DNA of 64,000 bases from Rhizobium sp. RM (GCF_013390595.1 NZ_JACAWV010000007.1:186001-250000), one strand, 5' to 3'; positions 35,739-45,114 are shown, counted from the first letter of the stretch. Notes: generated from the letters alone by a model not told the origin. Translations and numbers: made by a program.

Positions 35739-36929
35739 TTACTTCGCTTCAGCAGTCTGGGAGTGTTCGGGTGCTGTGCGTGTGTCGACATCAACAACCA
35801 CGCTCAGGCCGGCACGCAGATTATGCTTGGCGAGATCCTCTTTCGAAAAGACGATCCGAACCGGCACGCGCTGAATGACCTTGGTAAAGTTGCCCGTGGC
35901 GTTTTCAGGCGGCAACATCGAGAAGATCGACCCAGACGCCGGCGAGATCGACTGCACGGTTCCTTCGATCGTCGCATCGTCAAATGCATCGACGTGGACA
36001 CGAACCTTTGAACCGGGTGCAACGCGCGCGAGCTGCGTTTCCTTGAAGTTCGCATCGATGTAGAGTTCGTTCATCGGCACGAGGGACGCCAGGCGTTTAC
36101 CAACAGACACGAGGTCGCCAGTCTGGACCGCCAGATTGCCGATAACGCCATCATATGGTGCCTTCAGTACCGTGAACGACAGGTCACGCGCTGCCTTGTC
36201 ACGCGAAAGCTGCAAAGAGCGGATCGTGCTTTCGGCTTCAGTGCGCTGGGCGCGAAGCAATTCGACATTTGCTCTGGCCGAGGTGATAGCTGCGTCACCG
36301 GCAACAGCGTTGGCCTTAGCCTGGTCGAGTGCAACCTGTGCATTGTCAGCAGATGCGACAGTGCCAACGTCCTTGGCCTGCAACTCGCTGGCGCGCTTCT
36401 GGTTGATCTCTGCACCGCGCAATGCGGCATCCAGAGAACCCTTCTGGGCAATCGACTGCTGCAACGATGATTGAGCACCAACGATCTGCGCATCAATGCG
36501 GTTCAGAGACAGTTCCTCTGTGCGGATCTGCGCTTCGGCTTGGTCAAGAGCAATACGATAGTCGCCATCGTCCAGGGTTACGAGCGGATCACCCGCCTTG
36601 ACCTCCTGGTTGGCGACAACGTTGACCTTGGCAACATAACCAGAAACCTTCGGCGCGATGACAGCAATGTCACCACGAATATAGGCATCATCGGTCGAGA
36701 CCATGAAACGGCCATCCGTCCACCAGTCGTAACCGTACCAGCCAGCTCCAGCGAGGACCGCGAGCGCGATAACAGGCAATACCTTGGACCGCTTTTTCTG
36801 CTTGGGAGCTGGAGACTGGGATGCAGGCGCTTCCGCGGATTTTGCCGGGGCTGCTTCGGCCTTGGCGACGGCATCCGCCTCTTGCGTATCGTTGACCGCG
36901 CGAACAGCGCTATTCTTCTGGGCCGACAT
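35739..36929 (-). CDS. emrA: HlyD-family membrane fusion protein (EmrA-type)
   Basis: 396 residues from the ATG at 36929 (MSAQKNSAVRA). Upstream in-frame starts at 36992 and 37016 would place the palindrome 36971-36984 inside the gene, so they are not preferred. A cytoplasmic Lys/Ala-rich tail is followed by one membrane segment (about 50-70) and the periplasmic adaptor. The adaptor has lipoyl-like STDDAYIRGDIAVIAPKVSGYV, a long alpha-hairpin (about 125-230) and barrel domain. It links the pump to the outer membrane channel. It is under the divergent TetR regulator by position and operator repeats. Confidence 0.9.
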   Translation of the reverse strand: MSAQKNSAVRAVNDTQEADAVAKAEAAPAKSAEAPASQSPAPKQKKRSKVLPVIALAVLAGAGWYGYDWWTDGRFMVSTDDAYIRGDIAVIAPKVSGYVAKVNVVANQEVKAGDPLVTLDDGDYRIALDQAEAQIRTEELSLNRIDAQIVGAQSSLQQSIAQKGSLDAALRGAEINQKRASELQAKDVGTVASADNAQVALDQAKANAVAGDAAITSARANVELLRAQRTEAESTIRSLQLSRDKAARDLSFTVLKAPYDGVIGNLAVQTGDLVSVGKRLASLVPMNELYIDANFKETQLARVAPGSKVRVHVDAFDDATIEGTVQSISPASGSIFSMLPPENATGNFTKVIQRVPVRIVFSKEDLAKHNLRAGLSVVVDVDTRTAPEHSQTAEAK

Positions 36930-36970
36930 TTGCTTGTACCGTGATAGATTGAAGAAAGAATTTCGAACTG

Positions 36971-36984
36971 AACCGTTCGGTTCG
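36971..36984 (-). promoter_or_regulatory. TetR operator candidate, site 1 (emrA side)
   Basis: AACCGTTCGGTTCG matches AACCG-N2-(C/T)GGTTCG, shared with sites 2 and 3. It is centred in the palindrome GAACCG-TT-CGGTTC, about 42-55 bases before the chosen emrA ATG. Confidence 0.65.
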
Positions 36985-37025
36985 ATTGACATAATCGCTT
37001 CTTTAACACATATCAAGTCCTATCG

Positions 37026-37039
37026 AACCGCTTGGTTCG
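37026..37039 (+). promoter_or_regulatory. TetR operator candidate, site 2 (tetR side)
   Basis: AACCGCTTGGTTCG lies inside the perfect palindrome TCGAACC-GCTT-GGTTCGA (37023-37040), about 38 bases before the tetR ATG. Confidence 0.65.
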
Positions 37040-37077
37040 ACGTTCGGTTAATTTTTTTGGTTCCAGTTTCAAAGACG

Positions 37078-37764
37078 ATGGCAGGTGAAAAAGAGACGAT
37101 GGAGATAGATACCGACGCTGGCTGTCCCGGAAATTCCGTTGGGCGCTTCGCAGCAGGAGAAGACCCGGCAAAGCGCGAGCAGATACTGGCGGGCGCTTGG
37201 CGGGTATTCAAACTGAAGGGCTTCGATGCCGCCAGCATGAACGATATCACCCGGGAAGCAGGGGTTTCCAAGGGGACGATCTACGTTTACTTCTCCAATA
37301 AAGAAGACCTCTTCGTCGCTCTGGTCGACCAGCATCGGCAGGAATTCGCAGCTTCGATGCGCAACATTCTGGCTGGCACCGAGGAAGTTCGCGACGGGCT
37401 GAAACAGTTCGGCCTCGCCTTCGCCAACAAGATGATATGCTCTGACATGATACCAGCCATGCGCTCGGTGCTTGGCGTCGTTGACCGTATGCCGAAGCTG
37501 GCGCAGCGCTTCTTCATCGCGGCACCCAACAATGTCCGCACCGTGCTTCAGGACTTCATCGAACATCACGTTGCCCTTGGCCACCTCAGGATCGATGACC
37601 TGGAGCTTGCGGCAAGGCAATTCATAGAGCTCTCCACCGGCACCTTTTTCAAGATGCGACTGTTCGGTGAGCTGGAAGGGCCTGTCCCTGACGAAGAGCT
37701 GAATCGGGTCATCGACAGCGCTATCAAGGTCTTTATGGCCGCTTATGGAACTGATCGGGCCTGA
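37078..37764 (+). CDS. TetR family repressor of the efflux operon
   Basis: 228 residues from the ATG at 37078; an ATG at 37099 is an alternative, and the frame further upstream overlaps emrA and is rejected. The N-terminal HTH is ILAGAWRVFKLKGFDAASMNDITREAGVSKGTIYVYFSNKEDLF, a standard TetR motif ending in YxYFxxKxxL (about residues 35-80). The C-terminal helices form the ligand pocket. It is divergent from emrAB; two palindromes of the same sequence lie in between. A third copy precedes terC. It probably releases DNA on binding a drug or metabolite exported by EmrAB. Confidence 0.9.
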   Translation: MAGEKETMEIDTDAGCPGNSVGRFAAGEDPAKREQILAGAWRVFKLKGFDAASMNDITREAGVSKGTIYVYFSNKEDLFVALVDQHRQEFAASMRNILAGTEEVRDGLKQFGLAFANKMICSDMIPAMRSVLGVVDRMPKLAQRFFIAAPNNVRTVLQDFIEHHVALGHLRIDDLELAARQFIELSTGTFFKMRLFGELEGPVPDEELNRVIDSAIKVFMAAYGTDRA

Positions 37765-37879
37765 CCTCATTCAGCAACGGCGCGAATGCGATACGCGGCT
37801 TACGCGAAATTTCGATGAAATCTTGAAGACCAAGGCCGTTCCTGCCTTGTTTCTCGCGTATTACGCTATAAATCTCCGT

Positions 37880-37893
37880 AACCGAATGGTTCG
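37880..37893 (+). promoter_or_regulatory. TetR operator candidate, site 3 (terC promoter)
   Basis: AACCGAATGGTTCG, a third copy of AACCG-N2-(C/T)GGTTCG, lies 33 bases before the terC ATG. Its core CCGAA-TGG-TTCGG is palindromic. Confidence 0.55.
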
Positions 37894-37926
37894 GCTGGCC
37901 TCGTTGCTGAAAGGAAAGTTTCCCTG

Positions 37927-38685
37927 ATGGAGTCCGTCCTCCCTCTTTTGTCCGACCCCGCCGCCTGGGTGGCGCTCGTCACACTGATTGTCATGGAAGT
38001 CGTGCTCGGCATCGACAACCTGATCTTCATCTCGATCCTCACCAACAAGCTTCCACCCGAACAACGTGAAAAAGCCCGCCGCATCGGCATCGGGCTTGCG
38101 CTTGTTATGCGCCTTGGACTGCTTGGGACTGTCGCATGGATCGTACAGCTCACGACCCCCGTCTTCGAAGTCTTCGGTCATGCGTTCTCCTGGAAGGATA
38201 TGATCCTTATCGGCGGCGGCCTTTTCCTGATGTGGAAGGCGACGAAGGAAATTCACCACAATGTCGATCCTGAAGATCATAAGGAAGACATGGTGGGTGG
38301 AGCGGTAACGATGAATTTCGGCTCGGCTATCGGCCAGATCCTGCTACTCGACCTGGTTTTCTCGGTCGACAGTATCATCACCGCCGTTGGGATGACCCCT
38401 CACCTGCCGATCATGATTATCGCCGTGGTCGTGGCCGTCGTTGTCATGCTCATTGCTGCAACGCCGCTCGCCAACTTCATTGAGCGCAACCCGACGATTG
38501 TCATGCTGGCCTTGGCCTTCCTCATGATGATCGGCATGACGCTGATCGCCGAGGGCATGGGCTTCCATGTTCCAAAGGGATACGTCTACGCGGCAATGGC
38601 GTTCTCGGCACTGGTCGAGCTCCTGAACATGCTCGCGCGCAATGCGCGGCGCAGAAAAAAAGCCGACGCAACCGATACGCACTGA
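37927..38685 (+). CDS. TerC family integral membrane protein
   Basis: 252 residues with seven or so membrane segments. The two family motifs [15 protein letters not shown] (Glu24, Asp30) and [15 protein letters not shown] hold the conserved acidic residues thought to bind metal within the membrane. TerC relatives are linked to tellurite resistance, manganese export and metal loading of exported proteins. The C-terminal tail is basic (RNARRRKK). A TetR-like operator lies just upstream and a strong terminator downstream. Manganese export would complement the SitABCD importer in the same window, but this is inference. Confidence 0.85.
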   Translation: MESVLPLLSDPAAWVALVTLIVMEVVLGIDNLIFISILTNKLPPEQREKARRIGIGLALVMRLGLLGTVAWIVQLTTPVFEVFGHAFSWKDMILIGGGLFLMWKATKEIHHNVDPEDHKEDMVGGAVTMNFGSAIGQILLLDLVFSVDSIITAVGMTPHLPIMIIAVVVAVVVMLIAATPLANFIERNPTIVMLALAFLMMIGMTLIAEGMGFHVPKGYVYAAMAFSALVELLNMLARNARRRKKADATDTH

Positions 38686-38720
38686 TCCTGGAGCGAATTT
38701 TCATTCCCTCCTCCTTGTAA

Positions 38721-38745
38721 GGCCCGCCGCCCGGCGGGCCTTTTT
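38721..38745 (+). terminator. Intrinsic terminator of terC
   Basis: GGCCCGCC-GCCC-GGCGGGCC, 8-bp stem, then TTTTT. It is 35 bases past the terC stop codon. Confidence 0.92.
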
Positions 38746-38860
38746 CATTCCATGGGACACTTTTTTCGCGGAACTCCGACAAGTCGCCTTGCGTTCTCAG
38801 GCTGCCCCACCGACAAGAGTGACCAAACCGCACTCGCCCATCTGAAAGCCGACAGACAGC

Positions 38861-40633
38861 ATGACAACAGACCAGATCCTCGCCTTTGCCGTGATCGCCG
38901 CCATGATGCTGGCTTTTATCTGGGACAAGGTGAGATATGACGTCGTCGCCTGCAGCGCGCTTCTTGTGGCCGTGGCACTGGGGGTCGTGCCCTTCGAAAA
39001 GGCGTTCTCCGGTTTTTCCGATGACATTGTCATTATCGTTGCGAGCGCATTGATCGTCAGTTCGGCGGTGGCACGCTCCGGTATCGTCGACATGACGATC
39101 AAAAAGTATTTTCCGGAAATGCACTCAAAAGGCCTGCAGCTAGCATTTCTGATGATCCTTGTCGCGGTGATGTCGGCCTTCATCAAGAACATCGGTGCGC
39201 TTGCCATCATGATGCCGGTTGCCTTCCAATTTGCCCGCAAGTCTGGAAGTCCCGTTTCCTACTACCTGATGCCAATGGCCTTCGCCGCGCTACTGGGTGG
39301 ATTGATGACGCAGATCGGCACGTCTCCCAACATTGTTGTGTCACGATTGCGCGAAGAGATGACCGGCCAGAGCTTCTCGATGTTCGACTTTACGCCAGTC
39401 GGAGCGGGGCTGACGGTCATTGGCATCATCTTCCTCACGTTCGGATACCGCCTTCTACCGGTGCGAGCGCGCCAGCAGACATCGGTGGAAGACATACTAG
39501 ACCAGTCTGCCTACACGGCAGAAGCGACCTTGCCCGCCGACAGCGCGTATTCTGATTCAGCGCTGCGGGAACTTCTCAAAAAGGGCGACGGCGACGTCAT
39601 AGCGAGTACCATTCTGCGTGGTTCAAGACGAATTTCCCCTTTCCCTGACGTCAAGTTGAAAGCCGGCGACACTGTTCTGCTTGAAGGTAGCCCGGAAGGA
39701 CTGGACCGCATTGTTTCCCAGGCGAAGCTTCAGCTTTCCGGTAAGCCGCTGACCGAAAACGGCCAGAAAACCGCCGACCTCATTTCCATGGAAGCAGTCA
39801 TCAGCAATGAATCTCTGATGAGCGGCATATCTGCGCGCGAACTTGCGCTTTCCTACACGCGTGGCGTCAACCTGATTGCTGTTTCACGTCGCGGGCAGCG
39901 TGTTAGCCAGCGACTGAGCGAACTGACACTTCAGGCCGGAGACGTCATCCTTCTTCAGGGCAGTCGCAAGAATCTGCCGCAAGTTCTGCAGGAATTTTCT
40001 CTCCTGCCTCTAGCACAACGGGAAATCCTGCTTGGCACACAACGCCGTGCGTTGATCCCCGTGATAGTGCTCGCGGCAGCGATGCTTGCGGCCGGCAGCG
40101 GATTGCTACCCGTTGCGGTCGCTTTTTTTGCGGCAGCATTCCTGATGATCGTCGTTGGAGCGATCCCGCTGAGCGACGTCTACAAATCGATAGACGGGCC
40201 AATTCTCGTCATGTTGGCAGCTCTTATTCCCGTCAGTGATTCATTGCGCACCAGCGGCGCAAGTGATCTCATTGCCGAATGGCTGGGTCATGCTGCGCAG
40301 GGTATGCCTCCATTCGTGGCACTCGGCATGATCCTCCTGACGGCAATGGCCGTCACGCCGTTCCTCAACAATGCAGCGACCGTCCTTGTCATGGCCCCGA
40401 TTGCCGCAGGCTTCGCTACGACGCTCGGATTTCGCCCCGAGGCCTTCCTGATGGCGGTGGCAATCGGCGCAGGATGTGATTTCCTGACCCCGATTGGCCA
40501 CCAGTGCAATACGCTGGTCATGGGCCCCGGCGGATACCGCTTTAGCGACTATCCGCGCCTTGGGCTTCCTTTGTCGATCATGATCGTTATCGTTAGCATT
40601 CCCATGCTACTCTACGTTTGGCCCGTTTCCTGA
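38861..40633 (+). CDS. SLC13/CitT-type permease with two RCK_C domains
   Basis: 590 residues. Two membrane halves (about 1-200 and 395-590) flank a soluble middle with two TrkA-C/RCK_C domains, recognised by ISPFPDVKLKAGDTVLLEG and VSQRLSELTLQAGDVILLQG. Family signatures are MSAFIKNIGALAIMMPV and TPFLNNAATVLVMAPIAAG, each with the Asn of the SNT-like transport motif, and GGLMTQIGTSPNIVVS. Such proteins carry sulfate, dicarboxylates or other anions with sodium or protons. The RCK domains suggest ligand gating. It stands alone. Confidence 0.88.
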   Translation: MTTDQILAFAVIAAMMLAFIWDKVRYDVVACSALLVAVALGVVPFEKAFSGFSDDIVIIVASALIVSSAVARSGIVDMTIKKYFPEMHSKGLQLAFLMILVAVMSAFIKNIGALAIMMPVAFQFARKSGSPVSYYLMPMAFAALLGGLMTQIGTSPNIVVSRLREEMTGQSFSMFDFTPVGAGLTVIGIIFLTFGYRLLPVRARQQTSVEDILDQSAYTAEATLPADSAYSDSALRELLKKGDGDVIASTILRGSRRISPFPDVKLKAGDTVLLEGSPEGLDRIVSQAKLQLSGKPLTENGQKTADLISMEAVISNESLMSGISARELALSYTRGVNLIAVSRRGQRVSQRLSELTLQAGDVILLQGSRKNLPQVLQEFSLLPLAQREILLGTQRRALIPVIVLAAAMLAAGSGLLPVAVAFFAAAFLMIVVGAIPLSDVYKSIDGPILVMLAALIPVSDSLRTSGASDLIAEWLGHAAQGMPPFVALGMILLTAMAVTPFLNNAATVLVMAPIAAGFATTLGFRPEAFLMAVAIGAGCDFLTPIGHQCNTLVMGPGGYRFSDYPRLGLPLSIMIVIVSIPMLLYVWPVS

Positions 40634-40821
40634 CCGCGGGAAATATCCTTATTTCCTTGACGCCTGCAGCATAATATGGCCTAAGCCCAAGCCGAATGGG
40701 AAACTGCAAAATGCGCTTCATTGCGCCCGTTTGCAGCCGTTCCTGCCGCATTCAACGTAAATCTTGCTGATAACTGGGCAAAACCGCCCTTATCACAGTC
40801 ACGTCACGACGAGTGAATTTC

Positions 40822-42276
40822 ATGACCACTTCCGGCGTTCGCGTCCGCATTGCCCCTTCTCCCACAGGCGAGCCGCATGTCGGCACCGCCTACATCGCCC
40901 TCTTCAACTATCTCTTCGCCCAGAAACACGGCGGCGAGTTCATTCTGCGCATCGAAGACACCGATGCAACGCGCTCTACGCGCGAGTATGAAGAGAAAGT
41001 GCTTGAAGCACTGAAATGGACCGGGCTGAAATGGTCTGAAGGTCCCGATGTCGGCGGTCCATACGGTCCTTACCGCCAGTCTGAGCGCAAGGACATGTAC
41101 TGGCCCTACGCACAGGATTTGCTGGACAAGGGTCATGCCTTCCGTTGCTTCTGCACACCGGAGCGCCTCGAACAGATGCGCGAAGGACAGCGGGCCGCCG
41201 GCAAGCCGCCAAAATATGACGGTCTCTGCCTCAGCTATAGTGCCGAAGAAGTGACAAAGCGCCTCGATGCGGGCGAAAGCTCCGTCGTGCGCATGAAGAT
41301 CCCGACCGAAGGCTCCTGCGACTTCACAGATGGCGTATACGGCGACGTATCGATCCCTTGGGATGCCGTCGACATGCAAGTGCTGATCAAAGCCGACGGC
41401 ATGCCAACCTATCACATGGCCAACGTCATCGACGACCATCTGATGAAGATCACCCATGTTGCCCGTGGCGAAGAATGGCTGGCCTCCGTGCCGAAGCACA
41501 TCCTGCTTTACCGTTATTTCGGTTGGCAGGAGCCGGTGTTCATGCATCTTTCCCTGATGCGCAATGCGGACAAGTCCAAGCTTTCCAAGCGCAAGAATCC
41601 GACATCGATTTCATATTATTCGGCTCTCGGTTACCTGCCGGAAGCATTGATGAACTTCCTTGGTCTGTTCTTCATCCAGATCGCCGAGGGCGAAGAACTT
41701 CTGACCATGGACGAACTGGCGCAGAAGTTTGATCCGGACGCGCTCTCCAAAGCGGGTGCAATTTTCGACATCCAGAAGCTCGACTGGCTGAATGGCCGCT
41801 GGCTGCGCGAAAAGCTCACGCCGGAGGAATTCATTTCCCGTTCTCTGGAATGGGCGATGGAAAATCAGCGTTTGACCGAAGGTTTGAAGCTTTCCCAGAG
41901 CCGCATCTCGAGACTGGGCGAGTTGCCGAACCTTGCAGGTTTCCTGCTTTCCAGTGATGTCGGTCTCACGCCTCAGTCCTTCGCAGGTCTCAAGAGCAAG
42001 CCCGAAGAAATCCACGAGATCCTGACGACTGTCGCCGCTGATCTCGAAAAGATGCCTGACTGGAATGTTGAAGCGATCGAGGCCGAACTGCGCGATATCG
42101 CCGAACGTACGGGCAAGAAGCTGCGCGTCGTGACGCCGCCACTGTTCGTGGCCATGTCCGGTTCGTCGCGATCATTGCCATTGTTCGATTCCATGGCGCT
42201 GCTTGGCCGCTCTGTCGTCCGCCAGCGTCTCAAGATCGCGATTGCCGTCGTGGCCTCCATGGTCGGTGCAGCCTGA
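40822..42276 (+). CDS. gltX: Glutamyl-tRNA synthetase
   Basis: 484 residues from the ATG at 40822; a GTG nine bases earlier is possible. It is a class I synthetase with the HIGH-type motif in APSPTGEPHVGTA and the KMSKS-type motif KLSKRKN. Other conserved stretches are ILRIEDTDATRSTREYEE, YDGLCLSY and ITHVARGEEWLASVPKHILLYRYFGW. HVGTAYIALFNYLF differs from the more common HVGGARTALFNWL type, so this may be one of two GluRS copies in the cell. It is followed 19 bases later by lysS, forming a two-synthetase operon. Confidence 0.93.
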   Translation: MTTSGVRVRIAPSPTGEPHVGTAYIALFNYLFAQKHGGEFILRIEDTDATRSTREYEEKVLEALKWTGLKWSEGPDVGGPYGPYRQSERKDMYWPYAQDLLDKGHAFRCFCTPERLEQMREGQRAAGKPPKYDGLCLSYSAEEVTKRLDAGESSVVRMKIPTEGSCDFTDGVYGDVSIPWDAVDMQVLIKADGMPTYHMANVIDDHLMKITHVARGEEWLASVPKHILLYRYFGWQEPVFMHLSLMRNADKSKLSKRKNPTSISYYSALGYLPEALMNFLGLFFIQIAEGEELLTMDELAQKFDPDALSKAGAIFDIQKLDWLNGRWLREKLTPEEFISRSLEWAMENQRLTEGLKLSQSRISRLGELPNLAGFLLSSDVGLTPQSFAGLKSKPEEIHEILTTVAADLEKMPDWNVEAIEAELRDIAERTGKKLRVVTPPLFVAMSGSSRSLPLFDSMALLGRSVVRQRLKIAIAVVASMVGAA

Positions 42277-42295
42277 GTTTCGGAAAGACAAGATA

Positions 42296-43795
42296 ATGAA
42301 CGACAAGACGACAGAAACGACAGCCCTTTCCTCTGACGCCACCGAGGTCCGTCGCCAGAAACTTGCACTGCTGCGTGAGCAGATCGGCGACGTCTACCCG
42401 GCGCACTTCCACCGGACGCTGACCAATGCGGAACTGGCGGAGAAATACGCAGATATTGAAGCAGACGTCGAAACCGGTGATACCGTCACCGTGGCTGGTC
42501 GCGTTTATTCCTCGCGTAACTCCGGAATGTTCATGGATATCCATGATGCCTCGGGCAAGGTGCAGATTTTCTCGCACAAAGATACGACCCCGGAATCTGC
42601 ACGTGTGCTGCTACCAATGATCGACATTGGTGACATCATCGGCGTGACCGGCAAGGTGCGCCGCACCAAGCGCGGTGAACTGACAATCAACGCCGAAGAA
42701 ATCACCATGCTCACCAAGTCGCTGCTGCCCATGCCGGAGAAGTGGCATGGCGTCTCCGATATTGAGCTGCGCTACCGCAAGCGTCACCTCGACATTCTCT
42801 CCAACGAGGAATCCAAGCTTCGCTTCCAGCAGCGTTCGAAGATCGTGTCCGGCATCCGACGTTTCATGGAAGCCGAAGGCTTCCTCGAGGTCGAAACACC
42901 GATGCTGCAGACCGTCTACGGCGGCGCGACGGCCGATCCGTTCAAAACCTTCCACAACACGCTGAAGATGGACATGTACCTGCGCATTGCGCCGGAACTG
43001 TTCCTGAAGCGCACACTGGTTTCCGGCCTTTCGGACAAGGTGTTCGAAATCAATCGCAACTTCCGCAACGAAGGCGTTTCGACCCGTCACAATCCTGAAT
43101 TCACGATGATGGAGTGCTACTGGGCCTACGCGGACTACGAGGACATCATGGGCCTTGTGGAGCGTCTGTTCGAAACCCTGGCCATTGCGATCCACGGGAC
43201 GACGGAAGTGGAATTCCAGGGCCAGACCATCTCCTTCAAGGGACCGTTCAAGCGCGTTCCGATGCCGGATGCCGTCAAGGAAGCGACTGGCATCGATTTC
43301 CTCGCCATAAAAACGGATGAGGAAGCCCGTGCCGCCGCCAAGGCTGCCGGTTTCGCCGTCGAGAAGGATTGGACCTGGGGCGAATGCCTTGCCTTCATCT
43401 TCGAAGAAAAGGTTGAGGGCACGCTGATCCAGCCGAGCCATGTCACCCATTTCCCGAAGGACATTTCGCCCTTTGCCAAGGAAGTGCCGGGCGAACCACG
43501 CCTCGTTGAGCGCTTCGAAAGCTATTGCAATGCCTGGGAAGTCGGCAATGCGTTCTCGGAACTTAACGATCCGGAAGAACAGCGTCGACGTATGGTCGAG
43601 CAACTCGAGCAAGCTCATGCACGTGGCGAGAAAGACAAGCAGCTCGATGACGAGTTTCTTGACGCAATCGACCAGGGTATGCCGCCTGCCGGCGGTCTCG
43701 GCATCGGTGTCGACCGTCTTATCATGCTGCTGACCAACGCTCCGTCGATCCGCGATGTGATCCTGTTCCCGGCTCGCCGCAACAAGGCGGACTGA
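42296..43795 (+). CDS. lysS: Lysyl-tRNA synthetase, class II
   Basis: 499 residues from the ATG at 42296 (MNDKTTETTALSS), preceded by GGAAAGA; the frame extends into gltX, which is rejected. An N-terminal OB fold (about 60-160, VTVAGRVYSSRNSGMFMDIHD) is followed by the class II core. Motif 1 is around RRFMEAEGFLEVETPML, motif 2 is FEINRNFRNEGVSTRHNPEFTMMECY and motif 3 is PPAGGLGIGVDRLIMLL. It charges tRNA-Lys. A strong terminator follows. Confidence 0.95.
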   Translation: MNDKTTETTALSSDATEVRRQKLALLREQIGDVYPAHFHRTLTNAELAEKYADIEADVETGDTVTVAGRVYSSRNSGMFMDIHDASGKVQIFSHKDTTPESARVLLPMIDIGDIIGVTGKVRRTKRGELTINAEEITMLTKSLLPMPEKWHGVSDIELRYRKRHLDILSNEESKLRFQQRSKIVSGIRRFMEAEGFLEVETPMLQTVYGGATADPFKTFHNTLKMDMYLRIAPELFLKRTLVSGLSDKVFEINRNFRNEGVSTRHNPEFTMMECYWAYADYEDIMGLVERLFETLAIAIHGTTEVEFQGQTISFKGPFKRVPMPDAVKEATGIDFLAIKTDEEARAAAKAAGFAVEKDWTWGECLAFIFEEKVEGTLIQPSHVTHFPKDISPFAKEVPGEPRLVERFESYCNAWEVGNAFSELNDPEEQRRRMVEQLEQAHARGEKDKQLDDEFLDAIDQGMPPAGGLGIGVDRLIMLLTNAPSIRDVILFPARRNKAD

Positions 43796-43835
43796 GAACC
43801 TCGCCGTTCAGCGGTCGATAATTTGACAGAAAACT

Positions 43836-43861
43836 AAGCCTCTCTCCGGAGAGGCTTTTTT
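43836..43861 (+). terminator. Intrinsic terminator of gltX-lysS
   Basis: AAGCCTCTC-TCCG-GAGAGGCTT, 9-bp stem, then TTTT. It lies 40 bases after the lysS stop. Confidence 0.92.
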
Positions 43862-43924
43862 ATTGGCTCCGGGCGACGCGCGATATGCTTTGGGATGTTG
43901 ACGTCGTCGAGACAATGGCTGCCG

Positions 43925-44863
43925 TTAGTGGCCGGCCTTTTCCGGCGCGTTGTGTGATGGTTCCGCGGCCGGAGCATCATGATCAGCGGATTTTTCTTCC
44001 GCTGCTTGGGCCGTTGTGGCGCCTTTTCCGAAAATCAGCGTCTTGATGTAAGCGAGACTGAACATGCTCTCGCTCTCTGCAACGGGCGTCGAGGTCAAAA
44101 GCTCATCGCTGTCGGTTCCACCGTGCGCCTGTGGTGCAGGAGTTTCCCCGTGACCTTCAGATTTCGGTTCGTCATGGCCCGCCTCTGCTGGTGCTTCTCC
44201 GTGACCACCGCTGTCCTTCGCTTCGCCGTGGCCGGCGGGCTTTTTCGTACCATGGCCGGCGTCCTGCGCCTCGACCGGCGAATTGCAATCAGCGGCATCT
44301 GTCAGGCTCGCTGCCATCGCTTCGGCATCTTCAAGGGGCAGATCAATACGCAAACCATAAAACTGGCCGCTCCCGTTTGCCGGACCATCATAATAATAGG
44401 CAGAATACCGCTGGCTCTCAGTACCTTCGGGAAGCTTCGTCTGGTCGGACACAAAAACGACTTGCGCTGCGATTGCACGACCGCGCATCTCAGAGCGCAG
44501 TTGTGGCCCATCCCTGTCGAGAACGGACACCTGGACAAGGTCAGGTTTCTGTTTGTCGTAGACGGCCTTTGCGACGCGCAGCGCCGTCTTCACGCGCTCC
44601 GTTCCGTCGCCACCTTGCGTGCGCACGAATTTTCGAACCCAAAGTGAGCCGTTTTTCTTGATGTTGACAGTCTGAACAACGTCGCAGGTCAACCCGTTGA
44701 CGGAAGCATAGGACGGACCAAACAACCGTTCGCTGCCGATCAACACGGCAGCAGAACCGGTCGCGCCCGCAAGGAGCAGGATACCGCCTCCAATCAAAAC
44801 GAGTTTGCGCGAAAACCGCACTCGTTTGAATACAGCCTTCACACGCGACATCCCGACATTCAT
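43925..44863 (-). CDS. Membrane-anchored protein with GHGE-type His repeats
   Basis: 312 residues from the ATG at 44863; an 18-codon extension is less likely. A basic N-terminus is followed by one membrane segment (about 20-42, LVLIGGGILLLAGATGSAAVLIG) and a soluble domain of about 140 residues. That domain has two cysteines (LTCDVV, ADCNSP). From about residue 200, low-complexity repeats GHGEAKDSG, GHGEAPAEA, GHDEPKSE, GHGETPAPQ and a further His-rich tail could bind divalent metal in the periplasm. It is divergent from sitABCD, with two Mur-box-like palindromes in the shared gap. No family recognised. Confidence 0.6.
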   Translation of the reverse strand: MNVGMSRVKAVFKRVRFSRKLVLIGGGILLLAGATGSAAVLIGSERLFGPSYASVNGLTCDVVQTVNIKKNGSLWVRKFVRTQGGDGTERVKTALRVAKAVYDKQKPDLVQVSVLDRDGPQLRSEMRGRAIAAQVVFVSDQTKLPEGTESQRYSAYYYDGPANGSGQFYGLRIDLPLEDAEAMAASLTDAADCNSPVEAQDAGHGTKKPAGHGEAKDSGGHGEAPAEAGHDEPKSEGHGETPAPQAHGGTDSDELLTSTPVAESESMFSLAYIKTLIFGKGATTAQAAEEKSADHDAPAAEPSHNAPEKAGH

Positions 44864-45044
44864 TACCCCGTCAATCGCCCTCGTCCCGGACGGTGGCTCG
44901 ACGAAGGAGGAACACACGCGGGACGCAAAATGCCGACTGCGAATCGTGCGTCAGCCATCCGATACTGACCTCTTCTCCTTGAAAAAAGTTTAATTGCCAG
45001 GGCCGCGTCGGGGCAAAAATGCGTCGTTTCCGGACATTCATAAA

Positions 45045-45061
45045 TTGCGAATGATTTGCAA
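45045..45061 (+). promoter_or_regulatory. Mur-box-like palindrome 1 before sitA
   Basis: TTGCGAATGATTTGCAA, inverted arms TTGC...GCAA (ATTGC...GCAAT with flanks). It resembles the Mur-responsive sequences described for manganese-regulated sit operons of rhizobia. About 63 bases before the sitA start. Confidence 0.65.
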
Positions 45062-45095
45062 TAGCATTGACAAGGCTGTTTTTATGCCAGATGGT

Positions 45096-45114
45096 GTTGC
45101 GAATTAATCGCAAC
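45096..45114 (+). promoter_or_regulatory. Mur-box-like palindrome 2 before sitA
   Basis: GTTGCGA-ATTAA-TCGCAAC, a perfect 7-bp inverted repeat only 10 bases before the sitA GTG. It has the same TTGCGAAT...GCAA pattern as palindrome 1, with about 51 bases between starts. Confidence 0.65.
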
